A DNA stretch of 43,209 bases from CAYQQU01 sp964419545 (GCA_964419545.1 CAYQQU010000050.1:1-43209), one strand, 5' to 3'; shown: positions 26,735-35,863, counted from the first letter of the stretch. Notes: generated by a model not told the origin, from the sequence alone. Program-made: numbers and translations.

Positions 26735-28620
26735 GGAATGACGTTTTTCCCGGCGCGCCCGGCGCCGGATCTAGCGAATGCTTTTTCCAGCTTGCCGATC
26801 AGCTCGGCTGCTTCTTGGTAGACGCCGGACAGGCGCTCCTCGGAGTCGCCCGGGGCGAACTGCGCGAATTCGCAGCGGTCGATCAGGCCAATGAAGGCGT
26901 CGGCGAGGGGCGCCGCCACCTGGCGGGCTTCGAGCTCCCGGCCTACTTTCTCTTTATTCAGTTCGGCCTGCGGGAGGTTCAGCTTATCCGACAAGTAGCC
27001 CCAGAGGGCGTTGAGGATTTCCTGGTAAAAGGGGCCGCGGTCCTGTTGGTCCAGGTGTTTTTTGGCGGTTTTCAGGCGCGACTGGGCGACCCGTCCGGCT
27101 TTTTTGTTTTTCATGTAAGTGACGTCTTCCCGCCGTTTGCGGCGCTGACGGCCGATGAAGAGGATCAGCAGGAAGAGGCCAAAGGCCAAAGCGTATGCGA
27201 GGTAAAAGGAAGGCGACCCGAAGAACGGCCGGTCTTTGTCCCGCAAGGGGAAGTCGCCCGTGCGGATGTAGCGGATATCCGAACCGATGGCGTTCACTTC
27301 CTCTTTCATTCGCCCCGGGTCGATGCCGGTGACCACCTCGCCTCCTTCGCCCGGCTCCACGTGCACGGGGAACGGCCCGGCCGTAAAGGCTTTGTAGGTT
27401 CGGGCGTCCGGATCAAAAACCGCGAAAGGCGGGACGGCGATCTCAAAATCGCCCGCATGCCGGGGGATCAGCAGGTATTCGTAGGTTTTGCTGCCGGAAA
27501 AACCGCGGGCGCCCGCCGAAAAATTATTGCTCACTTTGGGGTCGTAGACCTCGAAGTCGGTGGGAAAATCCGGCTCGGGCTCCGGCAGCAGCTTGAGGTT
27601 GCCCGTACCGGAATAGGTGATCTTCAGCGATATTGCTTCATTGGTCTGGGCTTCGGCAGTTGAGAGCGAGGCCTCCATCCTGATGTCGCCCACTGCTCCG
27701 CGGAAGGCGGCCGGAGCGCCGGCGGGCAGCGGCTTCACCTGTATGTCGACCGGCGCAGAGACCAGCGTTTTCTCCACACTCCGGTACCGGCCGAAAAAAT
27801 CATCGAACAGGCTGCGGGCGCGGCTGCGGACGGGGATGCGAGCGATGGCGGTAAGTTCCGCCGGTTCGATCTCCAGCGTACCGCTGCGCTCGGGGATGAG
27901 GACGTGCTGCTGGAGGACGGCGGCGTTGTAGACTTGCCCGTTGACCTGCTCCCGCTGAAAGTTCAACTGCTGCGCCTGGCGCAGGGTTTCGCTCCAGAAG
28001 CCGTTAAAGGCCGGCGTTTTGAATCCGCCCAGGTCGGCCAGTTGGACGCGGGTGTACAGCTTGAGCGTGGCGACTACCGGCTCGCCTCGCAGGGCTTCCC
28101 TTTGGGAGACCACCATGCGCAGGAACAGATCGTCGGGGCCGACCGCGCCGGCGGCGTCGCTATTTCCGGGCGTCGGCTTTCCTCCGGGGGCGGCGCTGCC
28201 GGAATTGGCCGGGCCGGCGCGCTGTCCTTTGACGACTTCGATGGTGACGGCCTTCGATGTGTATTCCTGGTCGGCTACGGTGATCCTGGCCGGCGGGATC
28301 GTAAATTTTCCTTCTTTTGAAGCTTCGAGAATATAGGTGTAGGAGAGCTCCACCTTTTGCTGCATCTGGCCGTTGAAGATCTGTACGCTGGTGCTGGTAG
28401 ACTGGCTGGGGCCGGAAAGCACCCCGAAGCCTTCGAAAGGACCGGCTTCCAGGTCGGTCCCCTGGGCGTTGACGGAATAGACCAGCCGGAAACGCTCACC
28501 GGTGCTGACGACCTTGGGCGCTCTGGCCGTAAAACTGACCTCCTGCGCTTCCAGGGCGAGGCCGGATAGCAGTACCGCCAGAAGTGCGGCCAACCGGGAT
28601 AGGGATGTAAATGGCGCCAT
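26731..28620 (-). CDS. batD: BatD: oxygen-tolerance envelope protein
   Basis: A 629-residue protein with signal peptide (LAALLAVLLSGLALEAQ) followed by several Ig-like beta domains typical of BatD (EVSFTARAPKVVSTGERFRL; LFLRMVVSQREALRGEPVVA; MEASLSTAEAQTNEAISLKI). A single C-terminal membrane helix (FYLAYALAFGLFLLILFIG) precedes a cytoplasmic helical tail of about 140 residues. The bulk should face the periplasm. It overlaps batE by 4 bases and follows batC by 10 bases. The Bat complex is thought to bring together the VWA proteins BatA and BatB with BatD; the biochemical role is not settled. Length is normal for the family. Confidence 0.88.
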   Translation of the reverse strand: MAPFTSLSRLAALLAVLLSGLALEAQEVSFTARAPKVVSTGERFRLVYSVNAQGTDLEAGPFEGFGVLSGPSQSTSTSVQIFNGQMQQKVELSYTYILEASKEGKFTIPPARITVADQEYTSKAVTIEVVKGQRAGPANSGSAAPGGKPTPGNSDAAGAVGPDDLFLRMVVSQREALRGEPVVATLKLYTRVQLADLGGFKTPAFNGFWSETLRQAQQLNFQREQVNGQVYNAAVLQQHVLIPERSGTLEIEPAELTAIARIPVRSRARSLFDDFFGRYRSVEKTLVSAPVDIQVKPLPAGAPAAFRGAVGDIRMEASLSTAEAQTNEAISLKITYSGTGNLKLLPEPEPDFPTDFEVYDPKVSNNFSAGARGFSGSKTYEYLLIPRHAGDFEIAVPPFAVFDPDARTYKAFTAGPFPVHVEPGEGGEVVTGIDPGRMKEEVNAIGSDIRYIRTGDFPLRDKDRPFFGSPSFYLAYALAFGLFLLILFIGRQRRKRREDVTYMKNKKAGRVAQSRLKTAKKHLDQQDRGPFYQEILNALWGYLSDKLNLPQAELNKEKVGRELEARQVAAPLADAFIGLIDRCEFAQFAPGDSEERLSGVYQEAAELIGKLEKAFARSGAGRAGKNVIP

Positions 28621-28630
28621 AGTTTCGAAT

Positions 28631-29386
28631 TTACCAATCTTTCAGAATCTTCGCGGGCTGTCCTTTTACCTGTTTCTTCTTTTTCAGCTCCTGGTGCAAC
28701 TGGTTTTCGTCTACCTGCAGGGCCTGCAGTATCCTTTCCGCTTCCTCACGGGATATTTCATCGGGCCGGCTCTGCTGTTCCTGCCCGGGTTGCTGTTCCG
28801 GCTGCTGCTGTTGGTCCTGGTTTTGCCGGTTCTGGTCCTGTTGCTGCTGCTGGTCCTGATTTTGCTGCCGGTCGTCCTGCCCGTCTTGCTGCTGTTGCTG
28901 GTTGTCCTGTTGCTGCTGCTGGTTATTCCGTTGCTCCTGGTTGTCCTGCTGCTCCCTAAGTTTTTGCATGGCGTAAACCAGGTTGTAGCGGGCATCGGCG
29001 TCCGCGGGGTTATTCCGCAGCGTTTCCTGGTACGCCTGTATGCTTTCCGCATATTTTTCCTGCTGGAGGAAGCTGTTGCCCAGGTTGTGGTACACTTTGG
29101 CCCGCTGTCGGGCGTCCATACCGGGTTGTTGCAGCTGTTCGAACTGTTGGGCCGCCGATTCGTATTCCCCCTTCTCGTAGAGGGCATTGCCGAGGTTGAA
29201 GTTGGCGGGGTAGGAGTAGGGGTTTTCGTTGACGCCCCGGCGATACGCTTCCGCAGCTGAGTCGAAGTCGCCCTTTTCGTAGGCTTGGTTGCCTTTCCGG
29301 ACGTATTTGCGGTCCGACTGGGCGGCCAGGGGCAGGCTGCAAGCGGCGATGATCAGAAAAAGCAGGATAACTCGTCTTTTCATCAT
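28631..29386 (-). CDS. batC: BatC: TPR protein with glutamine-rich tail
   Basis: About 250 residues with a signal peptide (MMKRRVILLFLIIAACSLPLAAQ) and three or four TPRs (YVRKGNQAYEKGDFDSAAEA; NFNLGNALYEKGEYESAAQQ; YHNLGNSFLQQEKYAESIQA). Then comes a low-complexity Gln/Asn/Asp tract of about 70 residues, and a short helical end DEISREEAERILQALQVDEN followed by a Lys-rich stretch. The Q-rich linker is a normal feature of BatC. Its first ATG overlaps the batB stop (TGATG), so translation is coupled; a second ATG directly follows. The first cysteine context (LIIAACS) could be a lipobox, but the AQ cleavage site fits better. The long frame on the other strand is the antisense of the CAG-rich tract. 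Confidence 0.82.
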   Translation of the reverse strand: MMKRRVILLFLIIAACSLPLAAQSDRKYVRKGNQAYEKGDFDSAAEAYRRGVNENPYSYPANFNLGNALYEKGEYESAAQQFEQLQQPGMDARQRAKVYHNLGNSFLQQEKYAESIQAYQETLRNNPADADARYNLVYAMQKLREQQDNQEQRNNQQQQQDNQQQQQDGQDDRQQNQDQQQQQDQNRQNQDQQQQPEQQPGQEQQSRPDEISREEAERILQALQVDENQLHQELKKKKQVKGQPAKILKDW

Positions 29387-30423
29387 CAGATCTTCAGTTT
29401 GAAAATATTCACTTTCGACAGCCACCGGTTTTTCCGGGGCAGCAGCACGAATTCCAGGACCAGGAAGCACAAGACCAGGGCCAGGGGGAGCTGGTACCAG
29501 GATTCGTAGTCGGCGACCCGGGCCGTTTCGAATGCTTCTTTTTCCAGCTGGTTGATCCGGTCGAAGACGACGCGGAGCGCTGTTGTCACGTCGGTGGCCC
29601 GCACGTAGGCGCCGCCCCCTGCGGTCGCTATCTGCGTCAGCATCGTCTCGTTGAGTTTGGTGACGACGACCTTGCCTTCGCGGTCGCGCCGGAAGTCTTT
29701 CCGGCCGTCGCGGGTGTATACCGGTATCGGAACCCCTTCCCGCGAACCGATGCCGATGGTATGCACCTGGATGCCGGCGTCGAGAGCTGCTTTGGCGTTC
29801 GCGATGGCGTCGTCTTCGTGGTTCTCGCCGTCCGAAATGACGATCAGCGCCTTATTGCCCTGGGTATCCAGGTCGAAAGATTCGATCGCCAGTTCGATCG
29901 CCGCTCCGACGGCTGTACCTTGCACCGGAACGATGCCGGTGCTGACGCTGTTCAGGAACATGCGGGCGGCCGAGTAGTCGGTGGTCAACGGCAGTTGTAC
30001 GTAGGCCTGGCCGGCAAAGACGATGAGGCCCAGCTTGTCGTTGCGCAAGCGTTTGATGAGCTGCGAGATGGCCAGCTTGGCCTGTTCCAGGCGGTTGGGC
30101 CGGGCGTCCTCGGCCAGCATGCTGTTGGAGACGTCCAGCGCGATCATGACTTCTACGCCTTCCCGTTTGACCGTCTCAAGCTTCCTGCCCATCTGCGGAT
30201 TGGCGATCGCGATGACCAGGAAAAAGGCGGCCAGGGTGATCAGCAGCGCCTTCACGACGGGCCGCACCGACGACTGCTCCGGCGTCAGCCGCTGCATGAG
30301 CGACGTCTCCCCGAATGTCCGGATCGCTTGCTTCCGCCGGTAGCGCGCCAGCGCAAATAAAGCGATCAGGACCGGAATGACGGCCAGCAAGATCAGATAA
30401 GTATCGTGTTCAAAGCGAAACAT
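29386..30423 (-). CDS. batB: BatB: membrane von Willebrand factor A protein
   Basis: A 345-residue protein with an N-terminal membrane helix (YLILLAVIPVLIALFALARY), a second helix (VVKALLITLAAFFLVIAIAN) and a VWA domain with an intact MIDAS (ALDVSNSML, D97-S99-S101; later GTAVGAAIELA and VISDGENHEDD). A final helix (LPLALVLCFLVLEFVLL) is followed by a short basic tail. MIDAS sites bind a divalent metal and a protein partner, here presumably BatA or BatD. It lies 72 bases after batA and overlaps batC by one base. Confidence 0.9.
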   Translation of the reverse strand: MFRFEHDTYLILLAVIPVLIALFALARYRRKQAIRTFGETSLMQRLTPEQSSVRPVVKALLITLAAFFLVIAIANPQMGRKLETVKREGVEVMIALDVSNSMLAEDARPNRLEQAKLAISQLIKRLRNDKLGLIVFAGQAYVQLPLTTDYSAARMFLNSVSTGIVPVQGTAVGAAIELAIESFDLDTQGNKALIVISDGENHEDDAIANAKAALDAGIQVHTIGIGSREGVPIPVYTRDGRKDFRRDREGKVVVTKLNETMLTQIATAGGGAYVRATDVTTALRVVFDRINQLEKEAFETARVADYESWYQLPLALVLCFLVLEFVLLPRKNRWLSKVNIFKLKI

Positions 30424-30495
30424 AGCTTTTTTTACTTTTTACCCGCCGGAAGAATCTGATTCCCTAAAACCCCAACCCCCAAAGACCAACCCCCC

Positions 30496-31488
30496 TCAAG
30501 GCGCCGAGCGCAACAAGCCGTATCTAAAGACGATCTCCAGCAACAAGAGGATGCCCGCCGCGATCAAAAAAGGCAGGAACTCGTCGTTTTTTTCGCTGAA
30601 TTCGATCGTGCTGATCCGCGTTTTTTCCAGTTCGTCGATCTCCCGGTACGTCTGCTCCAGCCTGGTTTTGTCCGTTGCCCGGAAATATTTGCCGCCGGTC
30701 ATTTGCGCGATGGCGGTGAGGCTTTCTTCGTCGATCTCCACTTCCATCGGTTGGTATTGTTCGCCGAAAGGCGTTTGCACCGGCATCGGAGCTTTGCCGC
30801 GCGTTCCCACGCCGATGGTGTAGACGCGGATGCCGTATTCGCGGGCGATCTCCCCGGCGGTCCGGGGCGATACCTGGCCGGTATTGTTGACGCCGTCCGT
30901 GAGGAGGATGATCACCTTGCTTTTGGCGTCGCTGTCTTTCAGCCGCGCCACCGCCGTGGCCAGCCCCAGGCCGACGGCCGTTCCGTCTTCCAGCATGCCG
31001 CTGCGGATCTCCGAGAGCAGGTTCGTTACCACGCTATGATCGGTGGTGAGCGGGCATTGCGTAAAGCTTTCGGCGCTGAAGATGACCAAACCGATGCGGT
31101 CGTTCGGGCGGCTGGCGATAAATTCCGCCGCCACCTCCTTGGCGGCTTCCAGGCGGTTGGGCTGGAAATCGCGGGCGCGCATACTGCCGGAAATATCGGT
31201 ACAGATCACGATATCGATCCCTTCTATTTCCCGGTTGGTCCAGCTTTCGGAGGACTGCGGACGGGCCAGCGCGATGATGATCAGCGCAATGGAGAACAGG
31301 CGCAGCCCCGCCGGTACGTGGCGGAAGTAATATTTCCAGGAAGCGGGCGCCCCGCGCAGCCGCTCCAGACTGGACAGCCGCACCGCCGCCTGCCAGCGCG
31401 ACTGATACAGCATATACCCGGCGAGCAGGGGGATCAACCCCAGCAGCAGCCATAATAGTCCCGGATCGTTAAAAGTAATATCAGACAT
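30496..31488 (-). CDS. batA: BatA: membrane von Willebrand factor A protein
   Basis: A 330-residue paralogue of BatB. It has two N-terminal membrane helices (LLWLLLGLIPLLAGYML; LRLFSIALIIIALARP), a VWA domain with MIDAS TDISGSM (D98-S100-S102), GTAVGLGLATAVARL and LLTDGVNNTG, and a C-terminal helix (FLPFLIAAGILLLLEIVF). I chose the ATG at 31488; the codon just before is an in-frame GTG. Seven octamers read as GAAGAACG/GAAGAACT on the coding strand end about 10 bases upstream of the start, so they make up the ribosome-binding region and could change expression by slippage. The gap to the upstream operon gene is about 660 bases of repeats. Confidence 0.9.
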   Translation of the reverse strand: MSDITFNDPGLLWLLLGLIPLLAGYMLYQSRWQAAVRLSSLERLRGAPASWKYYFRHVPAGLRLFSIALIIIALARPQSSESWTNREIEGIDIVICTDISGSMRARDFQPNRLEAAKEVAAEFIASRPNDRIGLVIFSAESFTQCPLTTDHSVVTNLLSEIRSGMLEDGTAVGLGLATAVARLKDSDAKSKVIILLTDGVNNTGQVSPRTAGEIAREYGIRVYTIGVGTRGKAPMPVQTPFGEQYQPMEVEIDEESLTAIAQMTGGKYFRATDKTRLEQTYREIDELEKTRISTIEFSEKNDEFLPFLIAAGILLLLEIVFRYGLLRSAP

Positions 31489-31497
31489 CACTTTTTC

Positions 31498-31553
31498 AGT
31501 TCTTCAGTTCTTCCGTTCTTCCGTTCTTCCGTTCTTCCGTTCTTCCGTTCTTC
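31498..31553. repeat. Seven tandem octamers next to the batA start
   Basis: Two AGTTCTTC followed by five CGTTCTTC units without interruption (plus strand). On the batA strand they are purine-rich GAAGAAC-type units directly before the start codon. The number can change by slipped-strand mispairing, which would change spacing or ribosome access. Confidence 0.88.
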
Positions 31554-32087
31554 TGGCCCGCCTAAAGGCGGGGAATTACTAAGCCCGCCTAAAGGCGGGG
31601 CTACGGAAGAAAGTACTAAGCCCGCCTAAAGGCGGAGAATTACTAAGCCCGCCTAAAGGCGGGGCACGGAAGAAAGTACTAAGNNNNNNNNNNNNNNNNN
31701 NNNNNNNNNNNNNNNNNNNNNNNNNNNNNNNNNNNNNNNNNNNNNNNNNNNNNNNNNNNNNNNNNNNNNNNNNNNNNNNNNNNGCTACGGAAGAAAGTAC
31801 TAAGCCCGCCTAAAGGCGGAGAATTACTAAGCCCGCCTGAAGGCGGAGAATTACTAAGCCCGCCTAAAGGCGGGGCACGGAAGAAAGTACTAAGCCCGCC
31901 TAAAGGCGGAGAATTACTAAGCCCGCCTAAAGGCGGGGCTACGGAAGAAAGTACTAAGCCCGCCTAAAGGCGGAGAATTACTAAGCCTGCCTAAAGGCGG
32001 GGCTACGGAAGAAAGTACTTAGCCCGCCTGAAGGCGGAGAATTACCAAGCCTGCCTAAAGGCGGGGCTACGGAAGAAAATACTTAAC
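31554..32087. repeat. Tandem array of CCCGCCTAAAGGCGGG palindromes
   Basis: Units of two kinds alternate: a 37-base unit (AAGCCCGCCTAAAGGCGGGG then CTACGGAAGAAAGTACT) and a 27-base unit (AAGCCCGCCTAAAGGCGGAG then AATTACT). Each carries the 16-base palindrome CCCGCCTAAAGGCGGG, so each can form a hairpin in RNA. Units vary at a few bases. The array lies between two genes of the bat operon and contains an assembly gap, so its true length is unknown. There are no unique spacers, so it is not CRISPR. Confidence 0.9.
31684..31783. other. Assembly gap of 100 N
   Basis: Exactly 100 undetermined bases inside the tandem array. The round number indicates a placeholder, so the real distance and unit count are not known. 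Confidence 0.99.
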
Positions 32088-32121
32088 AATCAGAGCGATC
32101 AGCCCTGTATCACCGAACTTC

Positions 32122-32161
32122 AGTTCATCAGTTCATCAGTTCTACAGTTCATCAGTTCATC
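32122..32161. repeat. Five tandem octamers over the 3' end of the BatD-like gene
   Basis: AGTTCATC, AGTTCATC, AGTTCTAC, AGTTCATC, AGTTCATC in a row. The last units overlap the final codons and the TGA stop (32154-32152) of the BatD-like gene. The octamer is close to the AGTTCTTC unit on the other side of the palindrome array. Because eight is not a multiple of three, a change within the coding part could alter the last residues. Confidence 0.85.
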
Positions 32162-33090
32162 TCCTCCCTCCGCATCGTCTTCTCCACAAACCCATACGCC
32201 TGCTCCAGCGTACGGGCGTTCTCCTCCGGTTTGGGATTGCCTTTGGCGAATTTGACCAGGTCGGCCAGGTAGAGTATGGCTTTCAAGTCCTCCAGAGGGA
32301 CGTAGTCCGCCGGTCCGGTGTGGTCGAAAGCCGCCAGTATTTCGTTGCTGGTCTGTTCCAGCGCGGGTATCCGGAAGCGGTGTTCGATGTAGGCCCGGAT
32401 GATATCGGTCAGTCGGGAGTAATAGCTTTTGGTCTCACCGGATTGCCACAATCGCTCCGCTTTCAGCTGATCCAGTTCTCGCAGCGCGATCACGTGAGCC
32501 GGTTCTTTGGGTTCGGGCCGCAACGTCGGCGCTTCCGGTTTTTTCCGGTATTTGAAGTAGAAGAAAATCCCTACTGCCAGGGCGGCCGCCAGCAGCCCGC
32601 CCAGTATCCAGGGTAGGGCTTCCCGGAAGGTGAGCGGCGCCTGCTCCGGCCCTTTGATGGGTTTGATGGCCTGGGTGGTGTCTACCGTCACCAGGGATAC
32701 GTTCAATCCCAGGGAGTTGGTGTACAAGGTATCGAGGCCGCGCTCCGGGTTTCTCGTCAGGAACGGAAAAGGCGGCAGCACGTGGTAGCCGCTGTCGAAA
32801 GAGGTGATGGTCAGCGTGCGGGTGAGCCGCATCCTGCCGTCTTCCGTCTGGGCGCTGTCCGGGGGCGAGGCGTACAGCACCTCTACGGCCCGGGTCAGGG
32901 TATCTGCAACAGGAGGAAAAGCCGACCACCAGCCGGGCGGTTTGATCAGCTCCAGCGTGATCCGGTTTTGCGCGCCGATCAGCATATCGGTGGAGTCGAG
33001 CGCCGCTTTTACGCTGACCTGCTGGCTACGGGCGGGCGGCGCGTTCAGCAGGAAGCATCCAAGGGCTATGAGGAACAGCTTGCTGCGCAT
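32152..33090 (-). CDS. BatD-like signal-anchored envelope protein of the Bat operon
   Basis: A 312-residue protein with signal peptide (MRSKLFLIALGCFLLNAPPA), a periplasmic beta domain (QQVSVKAALDSTDMLIGAQN; LTRTLTITSFDSGYHVLPPF), one membrane helix (ALPWILGGLLAAALAVGIFF) and a cytoplasmic helical tail (IALRELDQLKAERLWQSGET; RLTDIIRAYIEHRFRIPALE). The layout is that of a short BatD or DUF4381-type protein, which usually lies between the DUF58 and batA genes, as here. It starts one base after the DUF58 stop codon. Its exact role is unknown. Its C-terminal codons run into a tandem octamer repeat. Confidence 0.8.
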   Translation of the reverse strand: MRSKLFLIALGCFLLNAPPARSQQVSVKAALDSTDMLIGAQNRITLELIKPPGWWSAFPPVADTLTRAVEVLYASPPDSAQTEDGRMRLTRTLTITSFDSGYHVLPPFPFLTRNPERGLDTLYTNSLGLNVSLVTVDTTQAIKPIKGPEQAPLTFREALPWILGGLLAAALAVGIFFYFKYRKKPEAPTLRPEPKEPAHVIALRELDQLKAERLWQSGETKSYYSRLTDIIRAYIEHRFRIPALEQTSNEILAAFDHTGPADYVPLEDLKAILYLADLVKFAKGNPKPEENARTLEQAYGFVEKTMRREEMN

Positions 33091-33091
33091 C

Positions 33092-33958
33092 TCAAAATCT
33101 GCTTTTGAAAAAATTCATCATCGGCGCCACGTAGTCGCGGTCGGTCCGCAGGGGAATAAAATCGATGCCGTTCTTTTTGAGGAACTGCTCCAGCGTTCCG
33201 CGCGCCTGCAGCCAGGTTTTATGGTAATAGCGGCGGATCTTCTTCCGGGAGGTGTCCAGCCATTGTTCCCGTCCGGTTTCTGCGTCCCGAACGCGCACCA
33301 GGCCAACGGGCGGCAGTTCCGCTTCCCGGGGGTCGTACACCTGCATGGCGATCAGGTCGTGGCGGTTGTTGACCGACTTCATCGCGTCCTCGAAGTCGCG
33401 GCCGATAAAATCGGAGATCAGGAAGGCCGTCGACCGTTTGCGGATGACGTTGGAAAAATACCGCAGCGCGCCGCCGATATCGGTGCCCTGCCCGTCGGGT
33501 TCGAGGTTCAGCAGCTCCCGGATGATCTGCAGCACGTGAAACTTACCCTTCTGGGGCGGTATGAACTTCTCGATCCGGTCGCTGAATAAAATGATGCCGA
33601 TCTTATCGTTATTCTGGATAGCGGAGAACGCCAGGACGGCGGCGATCTCGGTGATCATCTCCCGCTTGAACCACACCCGCGAGCCAAACGCCTCTGAGCC
33701 GCTCACGTCCACCAGCAGCATCAGGGTCAGTTCCCTTTCCTCCTGGAAGACCTTTACGTAGGGATGGTTGAAGCGTGCGGTCACCTTCCAGTCGATGGTG
33801 CGGATATCGTCGCCGGGCTGGTATTCGCGCACTTCGCTGAACACGATGCCCCTGCCTTTGAAGGCGCTATGGTATTCGCCGGCGAAGAGGTTGCGGGATA
33901 GCCCCCTGGTTTTGATCTCGATCTTGCGTACCCGTTTGAGGAGTTCGGAAGTTTCCAT
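33092..33958 (-). CDS. DUF58 (VWA-like) protein of the Bat operon
   Basis: A 288-residue protein with the DUF58 signature REYQPGDDIRTIDWKVTAR (44-62) and a VWA-like fold with LLVDVSGSEAFGS (82-94). There is no signal peptide or membrane helix, so it is cytoplasmic or peripheral. DUF58 proteins are regularly encoded between a MoxR ATPase and Bat-type VWA genes and are thought to be MoxR clients or adaptors. It begins 35 bases after moxR. Length and motifs are normal. Confidence 0.9.
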   Translation of the reverse strand: METSELLKRVRKIEIKTRGLSRNLFAGEYHSAFKGRGIVFSEVREYQPGDDIRTIDWKVTARFNHPYVKVFQEERELTLMLLVDVSGSEAFGSRVWFKREMITEIAAVLAFSAIQNNDKIGIILFSDRIEKFIPPQKGKFHVLQIIRELLNLEPDGQGTDIGGALRYFSNVIRKRSTAFLISDFIGRDFEDAMKSVNNRHDLIAMQVYDPREAELPPVGLVRVRDAETGREQWLDTSRKKIRRYYHKTWLQARGTLEQFLKKNGIDFIPLRTDRDYVAPMMNFFKSRF

Positions 33959-33993
33959 AGTTCAACGAATGTCGGGATAGGTATTTTGTCCGA

Positions 33994-34989
33994 TCAAGGC
34001 ACCTTTACGGCATTCAGCACTTCGTCGATGAGGTCTTCGGGTTTTACGTTTTCGGCCGCCGCTTCGTAGGTCAGGCCGATGCGGTGCCGCATGACGTCAT
34101 GGCAAACGAGGCGCACATCTTCGGGCACCACGTAGCCCCGGCGTTTGATGAAGGCGTGGGCTTTGGCCGCCAGCGCCATATTGATACCGGCGCGTGGTGA
34201 GGCGCCGTACTGGATAAAAGGCTCCAGTTTTTGGAGGCCCGCTTCGTCGGGCTTGCGCGTGGCGAATACGATGTCGACGATATAGCGGCGGATCTTATCG
34301 TCCAGGTAGACCTCCGAGACCACGTCGCGTGCGCGGAGGATCTGTTCCGTCGAAAGCACCTTGCCGGCTTTCGGTTTCACCTTCCGGATATTCTGGTCGA
34401 TGATCTTCATTTCATCTTCCCGGCTCGGGTAGCCCACGATGACTTTCAGCATGAAGCGGTCGACCTGCGCTTCGGGCAGCGGGTAGGTGCCTTCCTGTTC
34501 GATGGGGTTCTGGGTGGCCATCACCAGGAACGGTTCTTCCAGCTGATAGGTTTGGTCGCCCAGTGTGATCTGTCGTTCCTGCATTACCTCCAGCAGGGCG
34601 CTCTGCACCTTGGCGGGTGCGCGGTTGATCTCGTCGGCCAGGATGAAATTGGCGAAAATGGGGCCTTTCCGCACCGTAAACGATTCGTTCTTCGGGCTGT
34701 AGATCATCGTGCCGAGCAGGTCGGCCGGCAGGAGGTCGGGCGTAAACTGGATTCGGCTGAAGGAAGCGTCGACGGTTTGCGCCAGGGTGTTGATGGCCAG
34801 GGTCTTCGCCAGCCCGGGCACCCCTTCCAGCAGGATGTGGCCGTTGGTCAGCAACCCGATGAGCAGTCGTTCATTGAGGTTCTTCTGGCCGACGATCACC
34901 TTGCCGGTTTCCAGCTGGATCATCTCCACCACCGCGCTCTCCCGGTGGATCTTCTCATTTAACTCCTGAATATCGATCGCTACGCTCAT
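33994..34989 (-). CDS. moxR: MoxR-family AAA+ ATPase
   Basis: A 331-residue AAA+ ATPase: Walker A EGVPGLAKT (55-63), Walker B FILADEINRAP (115-125), sensor 1 VMATQNPIEQEGTYPL, then ARDVVSEVYLDDKIRRYIVD and the C-terminal lid with SPRAGINMALAAKAHA. It is the first gene of the Bat operon and is predicted to remodel or activate the VWA proteins encoded downstream. The 272 bases between it and the divergent CoA-binding gene should hold its promoter; I could not identify a specific site. Confidence 0.95.
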   Translation of the reverse strand: MSVAIDIQELNEKIHRESAVVEMIQLETGKVIVGQKNLNERLLIGLLTNGHILLEGVPGLAKTLAINTLAQTVDASFSRIQFTPDLLPADLLGTMIYSPKNESFTVRKGPIFANFILADEINRAPAKVQSALLEVMQERQITLGDQTYQLEEPFLVMATQNPIEQEGTYPLPEAQVDRFMLKVIVGYPSREDEMKIIDQNIRKVKPKAGKVLSTEQILRARDVVSEVYLDDKIRRYIVDIVFATRKPDEAGLQKLEPFIQYGASPRAGINMALAAKAHAFIKRRGYVVPEDVRLVCHDVMRHRIGLTYEAAAENVKPEDLIDEVLNAVKVP

Positions 34990-35261
34990 AGTTCGGTTAA
35001 GGTGTTTTGTGGACAGACAAAGTTGTGCAATCGGGGGAAGTGATCAAGCATTGGTTTGGCTGAATCCAATGGCTTGCTTCGCGATTCGAGGGCCACAAAA
35101 AAAGTGCCATTGGGGAAGAGACTGAAATTTTGTCAGTTGGGCAACGCTCAGATTTCCGGGCGGTTATTATTGTTTTTCGCCCCCGAACGAGTTTAGAGCT
35201 TGTTGATGTGCCGGATAAGGAAGATATTGATTAAATTTAAAACCAACCAACCCAACCCATC

Positions 35262-35717
35262 ATGAATGCGGTATACAAACCCAAGATCGAGGCCTTCCTT
35301 CAATTGGAAAGCATTGCCGTACTGGGATATTCCAGCCGGGGGGATCAGCCTGCCAACGCCATTTACAAAAAGCTGCGGGATAACGGCTATCAGGTTTTTG
35401 CCGTCAATCCGAAAGCCGGGCAGGTCAACGACGTTCCCTGTTATCCGGATGTGCAGTCGATTCCCGAGCCCGTCCAGGGGGCGGTGCTTTGCACACCGGC
35501 CAGTGCGACGGAGCAGGCCGTCAAAGATTGCGCCGAACGCAGTATCACTCACGTATGGATGCACACGGGAATGGGGCCGGGCAGTTACGATCCCAAAGCA
35601 TTTGAAGCGGCCAGGAAGTTGGGCCTGGAGGTCATTCCCGGCGGCTGCCCGATGATGTATGTGAAACCGGATATTTTCCACCGGTGTATGGGGTGGCTGA
35701 AAAAGCTGCCGGAATAA
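35262..35717 (+). CDS. CoA-binding domain protein (YccU-like)
   Basis: A 151-residue single-domain Rossmann protein of the CoA-binding type 2 family: IAVLGYSSRGDQPANAIYKK (18-37), FAVNPKAGQVNDVPCYPDVQ, VLCTPASATEQAVKDCAERS, and the C-terminal PGGCPMMYVKPDIFHRCMGW. Length and motifs match the YccU/YdfO-like group of bacteria. It should bind CoA or an acyl-CoA; no reaction is known. It is transcribed away from the bat operon. Confidence 0.88.
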   Translation: MNAVYKPKIEAFLQLESIAVLGYSSRGDQPANAIYKKLRDNGYQVFAVNPKAGQVNDVPCYPDVQSIPEPVQGAVLCTPASATEQAVKDCAERSITHVWMHTGMGPGSYDPKAFEAARKLGLEVIPGGCPMMYVKPDIFHRCMGWLKKLPE

Positions 35718-35863
35718 CGCCAACCGCTGCCGGTAGATCGCATCTGCCGACACAAACAAAGTCGTCCAACTAATCCTGCTTTTGCCGGCCGAAAATTTCC
35801 AGGATCCGCCTTTTATGGAAGAAATTGGCCAGGTGACTGCGTAATAATTTGGTTGTCAGCATT

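Noticed and set aside
28502..29260. Plus-strand frame with an extremely Leu/Val-rich stretch
   Set aside because: It is the reverse complement of the CAG/CAA-rich Gln tract of BatC, not a membrane protein.
31554..32087. CRISPR-like look of the repeat array
   Set aside because: The sequences between palindromes are themselves repeated, unit lengths alternate between about 27 and 37, and no cas gene is present. It is a tandem palindrome array.
35194..35203. AGAGCTTGTT as another remnant of the 164-bp element
   Set aside because: Only 10 bases match before diverging, which is too short to separate from chance.
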